Shown in pieces: positions 1 through 12,514 of a DNA stretch of 64,000 bases (position 1 is its first letter; every line of letters begins with the position of its first letter). The notes under the pieces were generated by a model. That model saw only the letters and a program-made list of their open reading frames with translations, made no database searches and was not told where the DNA came from. Location of the stretch: the NCBI GenBank assembly GCA_012845835.1, contig JABAKD010000025.1, positions 29,271,761 through 29,335,760 on the forward strand. Reading direction: 5' to 3'. The DNA is from Undaria pinnatifida. Lineage: Eukaryota > Sar > Phaeophyceae > Laminariales > Alariaceae. The position numbers were made by a program, and so were the translations under genes.

Positions 1-1489
1 TTCCGGTGTTCCACGGTGAGGATGTCCTTGCGGAATGCCAGGCCGTCATGTTGCTGTCCCGGCCTTTCCTTGCGATGCAGTCGTTCAGTGCACCGTGGCC
101 TACCAACGACGCGGTGTGGACTTTTCCCAAGATTATTCTCGATTATCGTGACGATGTCCTGCTGTAGGCATCTCTTCTGTGACGTAAGATGCGGTTCAAC
201 ACTATGTTCACGGTGTTGATGCGCTTCTGGCACGTACCAGGTACCGAGTGTAGCACGCAAATTAACACACGCCGTCGATTGAAATTTTGAGCTGATGCTC
301 TCGATAAGACAACGGCGTGACGGGGAGAGCGCAAACGCTGAACGACCCCGTCTGTCTACGGAAGTATCTCATCTCGATGAGATCTTTCCCGAAGCCGCTA
401 TGTTCGTTTGTTGTTTGTGTCCGCCTGGTTTCGGAGAAAAACAAACGCCTGAAATTCCCCTTTTGGGGGCGGTTGTGTTCCCTTGCTTGCGTGCTGTATG
501 CTCTTGTTCGCAGGAGCACTGAACGAAGTGTTGAATGTCTTGGGTTATGGGTCGTAGATTGGCGCTGAGTGCAGGCAGGAAGGAGGAAGGAGCAGGAAGG
601 AATGAATGAGCTGACTGCAGGGGACGGGGAACGCATCAGATATCTTTGATTTTTCGGTTTTTGGTTGCCGAGAAAACGACGTACCGTTTCAACGAACGGG
701 AACAACAATTCGACGGTTTCGTGAAAAAATGGCCGTACCCTCTAGACTATATCCTCTACAAGTAGCACTTTTTTGTGCAACTATTATTATTGTATATTAG
801 TGAAACATAGACATGTAGATGTACCACGGAGCTTGCAAAGTTGAGTTTCAATCATTCAATCGATTGTACTCACATCTGACGTTTTTCATTTAATTTTGTA
901 TAAAAAGTAGTACTTTAAGTATAATCTATCCGTATATATATCCGGCCAGATATCCAGACCCAGAACCTATTAATAGAAGTCCAATGAATATCCCTCACAA
1001 GGTAAAGTAACACTCGTTGCTCGTAGCACGCGCGATCAAGGTATCGCACGCAACTTCCGGAGACGAGCGTCGACGAACTTCTTTATCTCACAGCTAGCTG
1101 GGGTGTCCTGTTAATAATTGAGAAAGGGGTGACACGCCGGCTGCAGGCGTAAAAAAAAACTGCATACCAGGGTACTAGACTTATATTATTTGGTCGCACT
1201 GCTCGCTTCGTCAGGGGTATCAGCCCGTCTGTCAACAACTGAGTTTACATTAAAAATAGTATTGGAAAACGTCAGCTGTGAGTACGACCGATTGAATGGG
1301 TTGAAACTCAACGTTGCAAGCTGCGTCCGGTACATGGATAATACTAATAATAATGATATTTCATTTTTTTTAAATGGTATTTGTGAATTAAACCTACGAT
1401 ATGGTTGTTATTATACAGTTTCGCAAAATTTAGGAAAAAGGTCGTTCGCGCGTGTTCTATATTTCATCATAGAAGTTTTTGTTTTTTTT
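1..1489. other. no supported gene
   Basis: No exon with recognisable protein similarity was found. The longest open frame is on the minus strand (262-708) and reads as Ser/Thr/Arg-rich sequence without any motif. From about 720 the sequence is AT-rich and stop-dense. Confidence 0.5.
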
Positions 1490-1795
1490 TCACACACTTG
1501 TACTTTCCAGCTTCTGGACAAGCCGTGGTCACAGGTGTCGTCCCTTCTCCCCCCGGGTTCTTGCCTTCAATATTCATCGCGCATAGGGTTCAGCAATCCC
1601 ACTGCTCGTCGATTTTTCATCGAGTGTTGCTAACGCACGCTCCCGCGCTTTCCCCAAGTCAATTTATGCACAAAAAAAGTCCCCACGAATTTATACAAGT
1701 ACGCACTCGGGGGGATTCGAACTCACGAAACTGACCAATAATAGGCTCGAGGATAACCCAATACGCCACCTGGGTGACCGGTTAAGAACGACATA
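1490..1795 (-). repeat. SINE-like element, family A copy 1
   Basis: Read on the minus strand, the copy has a tRNA-like head near 1710-1790, with a B-box-like GAGTTCGAATCCCCC and an A-box-like stretch ending GTATTGGG. A body of about 200 bp follows, shared with copies at 12515-12845 and 25388-25735. Landmarks common to all copies are a TTAGCAA...TCGATG hairpin-like stretch, GCGCGAT, and CCACGGYTTGTCCAG near the 3' end. Head plus body plus dispersal is typical of a tRNA-derived SINE. No target-site duplication was established. Confidence 0.6.
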
Positions 1796-3298
1796 GGTCG
1801 GTGACTACTCTGGCTTCTGTCAGGGTCAACAGGATGATTTTCCATAATCGATTCCGTGCAAACGCTATAAAACCCGCATTGAGGATAGGCTGATAAAATA
1901 TTTCAAATACGTCAGCTGTGAGAAGAATATTTGATTCGATTATTATTTAAAAGTCGCGCGTACCTCTGGCACGACGTAGGGGCATGTGTTATCTTTGGTT
2001 GTGAAAGACACTGATCGTCGGTGACTCCGGTGGCATGATCAACAGGAGAGTGGCGCACGCTAACCTGTCCCACTATGCAACTTGCCATACATTGCCCCGT
2101 TACAGATACCAGGTAAGAGCAGTGGGTACCCATCGACATATTGCCTCCGTGGTGTGTGTTAATGTGAGTTAGAGCTCTTTGAAAAACCCAACAAAAAAGC
2201 GGGGACGCTGAGGATGGTACCCCGGAGTTCAAATTGGTCCGCGAATAGACCTTAGGGTCTCTCACAGCCAGCCGGTGGACTGCTATTAGGCGATATCCTA
2301 TATCCTGTTTATTTTGTACCTTTATATTACCATTTTGAATCATACACAAGTTTTTTGAGGGGGAAACTACTCGGAATTAGTGAGGGACAGGAGCCGTTTT
2401 TTCAGGCTTGAAAGAGTCCATGCATAAATACGAAGGCGGCAAAGAGCAGCGCTGTCTGTCCTCGTGTGAATGAACGCCTATTGTGTCAACGATGACCCGA
2501 ACGACGTGCGCGTGCTCCGTTGATTTAGGCAGCAAGTTATTTTCACGCCGAGAAGCGAGCTACAAGCAGCAAAGGTCCGCTGCCACAGAAACCCTCCCGG
2601 CTTGTGTGCCGAACGACCACCAAGTATACATATGATGAAAAAAAAAAAGCGCATTTGCCTTGGACAAATCGCGTCGAACAAAAACGTGACAGTAAAATCC
2701 ATGAGGCACCGTGGCCGTCTGGCATGGCAGTGTGTGCTTGCACCCTTGGTCCCGGGTTGACCGTGTTCGCTCACGTAGTCACACACAAACGCAGACGCGT
2801 AGCGAAACTCAGAAGGGTGCGCGCGAAACAAACGACAAGATGGTTGTTATATTTTTCTCCAAGTTCACGAGTTTCGCTCCCGATTACAACCGAAAACCCC
2901 CTTGCGAGGGCCTCCCGCAGTAGATACCACCACGACTTAAGCAAGGCGCAAGCACAAGCAGGCATTGCCAAAAGCCTTCCCCCAGCGCATCCATCAGTCT
3001 CATCAGAAGAACAGACTAGACGAGCATGCCAACGACGCCAGGCTTAAGACAACGACCTCCCGGAAGGGGCGAAGGCATCCGCCAAAATTCAGCAAAAAAG
3101 CGAAAACTGCGCAATTTACCAAAATTGGCAAAAAATGGGACAACAGGAGCCGCGGGACACAATAACCGATGCATGAACATCAACCATTCCGCTACCTCGA
3201 CGAGCGCGAACAGCCCAGCGGAAAAGCTAACGCCGCTGTATCCACCACCGCCATCGCTACCCTTACCCACCCCCCCCACATCGCCGTCAGCTCCCAGA
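1796..3298. other. intergenic, downstream of RPL15
   Basis: No supported gene. Open frames on both strands around 2500-3200 overlap each other and show no known family. The part nearest 3299 is probably the 3' UTR and flank of RPL15. No polyadenylation signal could be chosen with confidence. Confidence 0.45.
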
Positions 3299-3523
3299 TC
3301 AGCGGTACCGCTTGAGGGAGAGGGTGTTGCGGCGCTTCCAGGCGGCCCGGCGCGAGGAACCGATGAGGTTGTTGGCGCGGTGGCCCTTCTTGCGGAGGCC
3401 ACGGTGCTGGCGGCCGGCGGAGGTGAGGCCGCGGCACTCGCGGTGCTTCATGACCGGCTTAGTGATCCACTGAATGCGGGGGTCGTTGCGGATGGCGGCG
3501 TGGGAAGGGTCCACCGTGATCAC
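3299..3523 (-). CDS. RPL15: RPL15 exon 4
   Basis: 225 nt including the TGA stop. The acceptor is CTCTGCAG|GTGATC. It encodes [20 protein letters not shown] through the basic C terminus. Confidence 0.96.
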   Translation of the reverse strand: MITVDPSHAAIRNDPRIQWITKPVMKHRECRGLTSAGRQHRGLRKKGHRANNLIGSSRRAAWKRRNTLSLKRYR

Positions 3524-6500
3524 CTGCAGAGACATCACAGAGAACAAGGATCAAGGAGCGAGACAAAAGTTTTGGTCCTGGTGTGACCATCGACGGGCGA
3601 CAGTTGTGGGTAGCACATATGAAAATAACCAGTGGTGGCCGCATGTGGCGGGAGTAGCGCCGGTTGCCGCTGTTTCTTGTTGGCACACACCGGCGTTGTA
3701 GAGGGACACCCAGGGTAATGGGCGTTAGTTCTAGCGTACGCACCATGCTTGGCGGATTCATCGTCTACAACCAACGGCGGCGGGATGGGTGGTGGGTTGG
3801 ACAGGAGGGGTGTTTTTAGGCAGGGCAGCCCTCAACCACCCAGTACGAGGATATGGAACTCCCGTCCATCCAAATATAAAGCAACGAAATAACACCAATT
3901 TTAGGGAAATCTTCATGTTGATGAGTTGCCTCCTAGTGCTTGAAGCCGGCGTCTTGGGTTCAGTATGATCCCCCGCCCCCCCCCGGTGTGTTTCAGCATG
4001 GAACTCCGTATCATTCCCCAACGCCCCGCAGAAAATACATATACAAGACAAATGTATTACTCGTATAATTACGAGCAAACGCGGGCTTGTACTTTTGACC
4101 GCGCCGAAAAATAACAGGGACCCCTTTGGAGTTAGTTGCCTTGAAGCCAACACCGACCACCCTTGCACACAAGCTAACGAAAGAAAAGAATACGTCGTCG
4201 CGCGAGTTCCTCCCGACAGCTACATCAAGCAGCATCAAATAACAAACAGGAAAGTGGTCATGATGATGACGGATGGCTTGCCTCGTAGTATTTGAAGGTG
4301 GCGTCCTGGTTGATCCAGTACGAGTTCAGCACGCGCATGTTCGCGAACTTAGCGCCCACGCGCTCCTCAGCCACGGACCTAAGGTTGCGCACAGCCTTGA
4401 TCTTGTTGATACCGTGGTGCTTGGGCTTACCTGTAGACAAACACGAAACACGCGAAACGGAATAAGAAACAACTTGAGCTTGCATACAGAAAACAAAAAT
4501 CTAGAAGTAGTAGCAAAAAAACGAAGCAAAAACAAACCAGACACGAGCCAAAGTCTTGCAACAATTTTCACGGCGGGCCCAGTTGAAAACAAGGTTTGAT
4601 AGTTCGCCCTAACTCTTAACTGGCGGGAAACATTTTTGTTCTTCGTACCAAGATCCAAAAGGGTCCAAAAGGGTTAACGAGTCAAACATCGGTCGTAACT
4701 AATAATAGCGGTGAACAAGCCCAATAAACCGGCCACCGTCCGCACGATACCGTTCAAAGGTCATGACACTGGTTGCGCGATCATTGCTTTGACTGTTGGA
4801 CCAATCAAAAGAACGCCTCCAAGGCTATCAAAAAGACTTCCTCTGTTCGACCAATCAATCGGACTTCAACCGTTCGACCAATCAAAAGGATTTCCTCTGT
4901 TCGACCAATCAACCGGACTTTCTCTGTTCGACCAACCAGAATAACTTCCTCTGTTCGACCAATCAAAAGGAATGCCTCTGTTCGACCAATCAAAGGGGCT
5001 TCCCCTGTTCGGCTAATCAAAAGAGCTTCGGCTGAAAAGACCAACAACAGAAGGGCCTCGCCTCCTCTATCAATAGACCAACGACGAAAGGGTGCAAGGG
5101 TGCGTGAACGGCAGCACGGCTGGCGTACAGCCAACATGCACTCTACAGAACAAGTCCCTCTATCGTGCCGGTATGCGCTATTAATAGCAGGAAATACTGG
5201 CACTATAGCGGTAACCAGCACTACTCCGCACGCTGCCACTACTGTACTGGCTGTTCCCATATGTGCCAACCGATGTCACAGGCGCCAATGTGGGCAACCG
5301 GCTTGACTCAACGGACTCTATCCAGTGACCCTAGGTAGCGTATAATGAAAAGTACCACAAACATTAAACTCGAAGGAGAGTCGATACAAAAGTTTGACAG
5401 AGAGAACGGCCAACATTATTAACAATAGCAGACGGACTATCGTACATACCAGTATAAACTGTGTCACTATTGTCGGTAACACAAGAGTGTGATTCGAAGC
5501 TGGGGAAGAGTATCTGAACGCGCACTATATTTCCGCACAGAGTTGACCCCATTTTATCGACGCTGACCGCAGGAAGGCCCCACCTGAGAGATTCAACGGT
5601 ATCATATCCCACCATCAGAAAGATGCATCCTCCATCTCTCGGTATGATATGCTGCGCAGGGTCTGTTTTTTCTTGTTCTTGTCTTGCTCATCCCTTCTAC
5701 TATCTTTGCACCTTTTCTTGCTCCCTCTCCCTCCCTAGTCTAGTCGTAACTCAGATCCGGGGCCACTAAGCAGGCTCTTCTCTCCCCACCCCCCGCTACG
5801 GCACGTGCCTTAATTCTTGTCATTCTTATCGCGACAACAATCCAGGTACTTCTTCCCTCGTCGACTCGCATCGAACTATGCAGGGTCTATGTAGTATAGA
5901 TGAACTGAGGAAAAATGTGTTATCAATGATAGACCACTCCGATCATCCGGCAACGATTTGTATGATATAAGGCGTGCAGATCGCATACATCAGGGGATAT
6001 ATCTGCCGTGAAAAACAAGCATGATGAAATGGGATCAAAACTGTCCTGCGTGAAGGGTGTAGGATAGGAGTCTCTTCCCCAGATATTAAAGGACCACGTC
6101 TTTCAAAAAACGCTCGAGCTGTTAAATAAGGCCTTTGCGCGGGCCTTGGGGTTTGACCGCTCACCGCATGGACAACAAAGTCACTCTGAACGAACCATAC
6201 CGTTTCGAGTATCTTCAGGTATTACTAGAGAACAAAAATGCCACGAGACGGCAGTTCGGGCGTCGTCAGCGACACCTTTAGGGACTCCCACACTAAACCT
6301 AGTACCATAAGCTTGAATCGCCCTCCCGCGACAACGCTAACCCGCGGTCTCCTCACCGTATGTATTACTGAAGGCGCGGCAATATCCCACTCAGGGTAGA
6401 CGCCATGCTTGTGGGAGGCCGTTCAACAAAAATTTCCAACAAAATTCTGAATCACGAACCATCAGCACAACACGGAGCAACCAAGAATCAAACGCTACGA

Positions 6501-7228
6501 CGGCAATGCTCGAATGAAAGCATCCACCGCAAACGATCAACCGGATCGACGCAAGACCTCGAGGTCTCCAAGGCAATACCGTAGATAAAGGGGTGACAGT
6601 GCTGGCAAAACAATCTCGCGTGAGGGAGGGGGGAGTGGACTAGATAATACCTGGAAGAGCACCGAGTGCTGATGGTGCAGTAAGCGATTTCGTAATTTAA
6701 GGCAACGTAACTTCAATTAGTTGAGTTAAACGTCGACGGAAGATGCTAAACCAAAAAAACCCTCAAACATCACATCACATCAGCCGCTAGCATATATTGA
6801 ACAAAACCCTTTCATTAACTAGCCGATCCGTATGTTGATACGATATACGCACACTTGATGCCGTAAACCATGACACCTGTCCTTCGCGATACTTTTTGAG
6901 GTGAACGTAAAACCAACGCCTCAAAACGCCTCCAAACTAAACACCCCGACAAAACAAAAAAAATGCCTCTGGATATATACGAAGACGAACAAAAGGCCAC
7001 TGGCTGCTCACCGTAAACGATACCCTTGGCGTTGGGCCTCTTGCGCCCGCCGCGGCGGACCGCCACGCGCACCATCGTGTATCCCTTGCAAAACACAGAC
7101 CAAGTTAAGGAGAGGAGGGGGGGCAGAAAAGGACAGAGCGCAACGCGTTGTCAGCAGAGGCCCGCATTATAGTGTATTCCCACCATAACAAAAGCAGCAA
7201 GTCAAATGGTGGTCGCGCGAGGGGGGAA

Positions 7229-7267
<39 letters not shown>

Positions 7268-10200
7268 GACGTAAAGAGAGGAACGCGTTGCCAGCAGCGG
7301 AGCGCACTATCGCGTATCCCGTATCACGACATTGAAGCAAACAGCATAATAAGGCTAACACCACAAGGCGAGAGGACAGGACAGGACAGGACAGGACAGG
7401 ACAGGACAGAAATAATCCAATATTTGCGACGTCCAAAGGGGCGTCGTCTCATCGCATAACATTGGCACGTTCGAGTCTTGAGCTGACGAGGGTCGAAATG
7501 CAGATCATACCATGTATGTTGTTGTACGTGTGAAGAGTGCGGTAATATATAAAAGTGTTTCGACAGATACAGTACACACGTCGCTCAAGGGACGCCTGGG
7601 ATATCGTATTATCATGGTATACACGTGTCGATGGCTTGGGGTTTGGACGGTTACAGCTCTGGACATAACCGTCAGTTACGAGCGTGTAGGGAAAATCGCG
7701 TAATTGGATGGAGTTGAGATGAAAGGCCGTTAACAACCAAGCCGTTGCTCCAAGCATCCTCTCAACACGGACACTGCTCGGCCCGTTTCGAGTAGGAATC
7801 TCTCGCTCGAAAGTCGTGCGGCGAGTCTTGGTCCGCGAAGACGATGCCTCCATGACCGCGAAGACGATGCTTCCATGGTACAGATAAGGAACAGCAGAGT
7901 CTTCTGGGTCTTCCCGCAAGGGCAAGCGTTCATGTGAACTGTACACTATGGACCCTACATCAACGTCAAACAGGTAAGACAAACTCTTGTTGGCTGTTTG
8001 GCTGTAGGGTATAACCCCTCTTCAGCTGCACACAACGCTCGATATCAGAGTTGGAAACCCTTAGCAGCTGCCCGGCTGCTGTCCCGAGGTGCTTCGGGTT
8101 GACAAAAATACCAGGCATCAGATCACTTGCTCAGTACGCGGTGCTTCTCAAAAGGCAGCATACCCTGTACTATGATATACTTCGTATTTATTTTAGCACT
8201 GCAGAAGACGTCCAAACTCTGCTTTCAGTAGTTCCTCCCCGAAACGTATATCGCAGGTAGAAAAGAGGTTGTAGCTGTAACCCTTTCAGCTTTTAGCACT
8301 GCACTCCCGTTATGACGGCGACAAGCTTGGAACTAGACTGCATTACAATATCCTGCTGTAGCTCTCGCTAAGAACTCGGGCTGCTGGATATTTGTCAATG
8401 CCGTCAACTGTGCGCGCATTGGTGAGAAGCAATAAAGACCCTACCCAACCCAACCCAACAAAATTGCTATTCATGACTGTCGTCAACTGTGCGTGTGTGC
8501 GTGCGCTGGAGGGCAGAAGGCAAGTCCCAATCACAACGCAACGCAACGAAAACTGCTTCGATGTCATTACGCGTTGGTGTCCCAACTTGGCAAAAAATGG
8601 TGTTTATGGGAGATGACATTTAGGGGTATAGAAAACGGCCAACAAAAACTTTGGGGCCCAAACACTATAGAGCGATAAAAAAAGAGAGCACGTGTGATAT
8701 AAGGAGGTAAAAGTTATATCACCCGTCTACTATAGGAAGGGCGTGCAGCACGAAAAGGCTCATCAGTCGTGCATCTCGCCCCGTTGCGCCTCGGACACGT
8801 CCACTACGCTAGCAGCCAGGGCTGCTTCGTGTTACCATGCTGCAACAGTCACATAAGTAATATGTTTCCGGCCATGTTGCACTCTTAAGTCCCAAAGGGA
8901 TGAACCTCCACGTGTAGGCACTCGTTGGACCCGGGTACAACGACCTGGAAACCAAGAATCGCGCTCTCGCCAACCGTCGAGGGTCGGCAAGCTGCAGTAC
9001 ATACGTGAAGTAACATACGACTGACAGCAACCCTGGGTGATAGATTTCTCAATACGAGCGACGTGAGTTTCTAATTTACGACGCCGACACACAAAGGGGG
9101 GGCTCCTGTCCGCTCTTGTCACCCCGAAGCTCCACTCTCCATTCCGAGCACCGGATCTCCCGCAAAAGAACAAAACCGAGGAACGGTCGAGTGTTCATTT
9201 CATTGTAAACACAACAGCAGCAGCAGCAAGTGCCATCCATGTCAACGCTTCCAACCAACGCACACAGCAGTAGTTGACGACAGTTACAAAGATCCAACGC
9301 TTTTCACGAGTCATAACCCGGCCCGCGCGGGTCGGATCAGGAGATAATAAAAAACCCCGTGGGTCGAGTCGGGTCGGGTCAGGAGGCTTTCCAACCTCAC
9401 GGGTCGGCTCAGGTCTCCCTGACCCACCCGACCCGTAAAGAAACCTCCAAATATCCAACAGCGCGAACTCCTAAGGTAGCGAGAGATTGTGCAGCAGTAC
9501 CTTTTCAGAAGCGGTTCAGAAATGGCGTGTTTCACCATACAGAACATGAAAAAAACTCAACCACAGCCCATGAGCTTGGCTCCAAAACGAGTTCGGAAGC
9601 GTCAACACGATCATGACAAAGTAGAGGTCCCTCTATAGTGCCGGTTGCCCGCCATAGTGCCTGCGGAATCTCTTTATTCACATATGTATACAGGAATAAC
9701 CAAGTATGCGGGGTAGTGCCGGTTGCCGCTATATTGCCGGAATTTCCTCTATAGTGCACACACCGGCATTATATACGTAGAGGGACCACGGCATATATGT
9801 TAGTCTACTGCTGTAGGAATAGACAGACACATGTGCTTCTGCTGCTTGCGTGCTCGTGCTCAAATCGCAGATCTCCTAGACAGAAGGCCAGATTCAAACA
9901 TGCGGTAAGCGTGTCTACGACGACAAACACGCCTACAGAGTACCCGTACATACGACGCCGCGCAGAGGCCAGTCGCCGCCAGTCGCCCTCTACCGTCTAT
10001 GAATACGATGTGCACAGAAAGCAGCACAGCAGAGCACAGCAGCAAGGAGTAGAAATCGCACCCCACTGACGCCTTCGTTAAGTATGCGTGCTTGTGCTGT
10101 ACCGTATATACGAGTGTGCATGTGCTATGTTGTCCTGTGCCATGTGAAAGGGCTTGGCGTTCCTGGAAGGCTCGTTGTGTTGCTGTATTTCACAGAAGCA

Positions 10201-11605
10201 GTCGTAGCCTTATTTTATTATTGGTTCAACAAAGTTGCACAAACCGTCCCGGTGCATACGGGGTGTCTATGCGACCGTACTTATGAGAGGACTGCTATTA
10301 TACGAAATGTTGTTCTCGCATTTAACGCGCATAATAAAGTCCGTGGTCACAGGACAGGCTCCAGATACTCTGGAGCTGAGGAATACCCCAGGGGAAAAAC
10401 ACGAACAAACCAAAGGTGGTACACGTATATATCACAGCTGACGCAATCCATGCCTCCGCCAGAAACTTGTAGGTCAAAGTGAAATCGGAGTCAGCCTACG
10501 ATGTGCCAGGTCCATACTGGTGCATACGTCTCACTACTCGCGCCTGGAAAAAACGACTATAACCGCTTGCCGAAATGGGAGATGGGAGCTACAGTACCAT
10601 AACGCGCTATCGTATGTACCTAATCAGGTATTCCACTATCTGTTCCCGAATATAGCCTAGAATACAGCAGAGCTGTACAACGGCCTGACGGCAGGAGATA
10701 GATACCCGGGTAGGACGACGAGACACAACTTTGAATTTCGGTATCATACCAGGAGCAGTAAGTCAAGTGCTTCTCGGCACCCACATAGCGCGATGGCAGG
10801 TGTTCATATCAGACTGATACAGCAGCGATATATACATCGTCACTTGAACAGGAGCAACATCAGACGCACTACCATTTATATTGCTGACATTAATAATACT
10901 GCTGCTTCGCCTCTGTTGCTCTGCTGCTGCTGGCCAGCACCAGGAGTTCGTATTGGTGTGGCTTTGTGGCTGCCTGTTGCGCTGGCAAATCTCTTGGTAC
11001 CGTAATACGCCGACCACGAGCTCGAGGCGCGATATCAAAGGCGAACGTGCTGCTGTAGGGCAAGGACAACACTCACAGCATTAACGTTATATTTTTCACT
11101 AGGTGTTACTACTCCTGCAGCTTCTGTCAGGACCGAGTCTATGGATCTCCCTCCCTCTTGCAAAGACCAGCCCTCCCCAAGGCCATCTATTACGAATGGA
11201 CGATAGGCAAGCCTCGACAGAACAAGCGAAGCGCTTGAGTCGTAGCATTGCATGGTGAAGGACACTCCTCGAAGAACTCTTGCAAAACCCATCAACTCCT
11301 AATGCCACCCACACGGAGCAGCAGCAACCAGCATACGTTGCCCAACACCCCCTAACCCGGGTTGCACATAAGATATGTTTGATATTGTTGCCCAAAACGA
11401 GCGCCCCAAGCTATCAAGCTCTTATCACTATCACCTGCTTCGCCTTGTAGCCGAGGCGGTGCGCCTTGTCCGTCCGGGTAGGGTGGGACACCTTGCACAA
11501 GCGGGGCAGCTGGCGGTACTCCCACGCGCGCACGCGGAGAACGAAGCGGAGCACGTCGCTCTGTTTCTTCCGCCATAGCTCCTCAAGGTACTTGTAGGCC
11601 CCCAT
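3299..11605 (-). CDS. RPL15: 60S ribosomal protein L15 (eL15), four exons
   Basis: The gene encodes a structural protein of the cytosolic large ribosomal subunit. Joining 11605-11435, 7084-7012, 4430-4282 and 3523-3299 gives 205 aa plus stop, the normal eL15 length (human 204). The product begins [20 protein letters not shown] and has the family blocks [60 protein letters not shown] and the basic C terminus [18 protein letters not shown]. Phases agree at every junction (0, 1, 0). Introns are about 4350, 2581 and 758 nt, long for a ribosomal protein gene, and filled with MITEs and minisatellites. The third intron has a GC donor. The ATG is the only in-frame start matching the family N terminus. 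Family assignment is certain; the UTRs are unknown. Confidence 0.97.
3600..3712 (+). mobile_element. MITE remnant, GTCCCTCTA family
   Basis: Partial copy inside RPL15 intron 3. It matches the right half of the 9628-9792 element (GCCGGTTGCCGCT, CACACCGGC, GTAGAGGGAC). The left terminus is not recognisable. Confidence 0.5.
4282..4430 (-). CDS. RPL15: RPL15 exon 3, followed by a GC donor
   Basis: 149 nt. The acceptor is TCTACAG|GTAAGCC. The exon ends TACTACGAG, and the next bases are GCAAGC rather than GT. No GT nearby keeps both the frame and the conserved KYYEVI junction, so a GC-AG intron is the only model that preserves the protein. Confidence 0.94.
4799..5033 (+). repeat. about 30-bp minisatellite with CCAATC core
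   Basis: About eight units in RPL15 intron 2, each built around CTGTTCGACCAATCAAAAGG. Six carry CCAATCA; two are variants (CCAACCA, CTAATCA). Period is close to 30 bp. Confidence 0.85.
5145..5305 (-). mobile_element. MITE, GTCCCTCTA family
   Basis: Inverted copy of the family seen at 9628-9792 and 25830-26005. The left end AGTCCCTCTATCGTGCCGG matches the termini of the other copies, and the internal TGCTGGTTACCGCTATAGTG is shared when read on the minus strand. It lies in RPL15 intron 2. Confidence 0.6.
5725..5890 (+). repeat. dispersed repeat with AACTCAGATCCGGGG
   Basis: Shares a CT-rich lead, CTCAGATCCGGGG, a C-rich stretch and TATCGCGA...CAG...CTTC with 38770-38940, and the first part with 36765-36880. 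The repeat type is unknown. Confidence 0.5.
7012..7084 (-). CDS. RPL15: RPL15 exon 2
   Basis: 73 nt encoding [20 protein letters not shown] then GIVY plus one base. The acceptor is TTTTGCAAG|GGA and the donor is TACG|GTGAGC. This small exon carries the rRNA-contacting VRRGGRKRP block. Confidence 0.95.
7230..7264 (+). repeat. poly-G tract
   Basis: A run of about 35 G, interrupted only near its start, in RPL15 intron 1. The length may be unreliable because homopolymers are prone to assembly error. Confidence 0.8.
7375..7408 (+). repeat. GGACA pentanucleotide microsatellite
   Basis: About seven tandem GGACA units in RPL15 intron 1. Confidence 0.9.
9315..9440. repeat. hAT-like GGGTCGGGT subterminal repeats
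   Basis: Clustered GGGTCGG motifs in both orientations in RPL15 intron 1, like those at 62265-62530 and 63345-63685. No clear terminus was found here, so this is a fragment. Confidence 0.45.
9628..9792 (+). mobile_element. MITE, GTCCCTCTA family (best copy)
   Basis: About 165 bp with terminal inverted repeats GGTCCCTCTA...TAGAGGGACC followed inward by TGCCGG/CCGGCA. It has internal GGTTGCC(C)GC and TATAGTGC repeats and no ORF. It lies in RPL15 intron 1. The target duplication is not clear. Confidence 0.65.
10300..10545 (+). repeat. dispersed repeat shared with 60760-60990
   Basis: Both copies contain GTTGTTCTC, AAGTCCGTKGTCAC, GGACAGG, CTCTGGAG and GGTACA(T/C)GTATATATCA in the same order and spacing. 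The type is unknown. This copy lies in RPL15 intron 1. Confidence 0.5.
11435..11605 (-). CDS. RPL15: RPL15 exon 1
   Basis: 171 nt, 57 codons, from the initiator Met to ...LGYKAKQ. The donor is CAG|GTGATA after a complete codon. It holds the conserved N-terminal block of eL15. Confidence 0.96.
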
Positions 11606-12514
11606 ACTTCACTCAAGGATCAAGGAGGACGCGCCCTCTTCGTGAACCCCGGAGTGCTCGCTCCTCCGCTCACCAACCACCAAGCAAAAAAGGGAAACCT
11701 CAAATGGCGTGTTTAAAATCGCAAAACGTACCCGGATTTTTTATCCCCTGTCCCCTTTTTGTTGTAGCCTTCCAACAAAACTGAACATTGGACTGCACCA
11801 AAAACATGACACTCAGCCGACGTACCGTTCAAACTCGTCGGAGGAGCGAGGTGGTATGGCACCTATGGAGGACGGCTTCCAGCGGCGGCGGGACCCAACT
11901 TTTCTGCTCAGTACGGGTGCGTCCAGTCTGTTTGCTTTCGTCCGGCAGTCAACCACAAACAGCCCACAAGCAGGGGGCAGTAGGAACCAAAATTTGAATT
12001 TTGTTCGCTGTTGGCTGTTGGCGCACGAGCGCACGACGAGCACGAGAGGAGCTTGATCTGTCTTTCAGCTCGTGCTGACTGCTGGACGTCGCGAATATTA
12101 TAGAAGAGCTATATATCAGATGGGAATTGGTTGGACAGGAATCCGATAGAACCGATGGCATGAGTCCTCTGTTCCTGAGTTATACCTTGCTGTCACTCGC
12201 TGTCTTGAAATGCTTAATGCTACCATACGATCTTAGTACTCGTAAACCTTACGTAGTCTACACTCGTACCAGGATACCCTTGGGATAACTGTGCCATCTA
12301 CCAGCTATGTACGGCGGAAGCTAGTTTTACTTTAGCTGGGTTTATAACTACCAGGTGGATAACTAGTGCCTGGTACTTGACACATTGGCGCTTCGTATTT
12401 GACATGTGATACACCTGTACCCGGACAGGAATAAAGCATAAAGGTAGCTAACCCATGTGTACGAACAGCAAGAGAAGACTATCATACCCCGTATACGACG
12501 GTGTATTTTTTTTT
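11606..12514. other. upstream flank of RPL15
   Basis: Expected to hold the RPL15 promoter and 5' UTR. No TATA-like or other core element could be assigned. No other gene is supported. Confidence 0.4.

Noticed and set aside
1712-1790. Possible minus-strand tRNA (also at 12762-12840)
   Set aside because: A- and B-box-like motifs are present, but the cloverleaf does not close and both are heads of the same repeat.
7167-7459. Pro- or Gly-rich open frames across the poly-G tract
   Set aside because: Homopolymer and GGACA microsatellite within an RPL15 intron.
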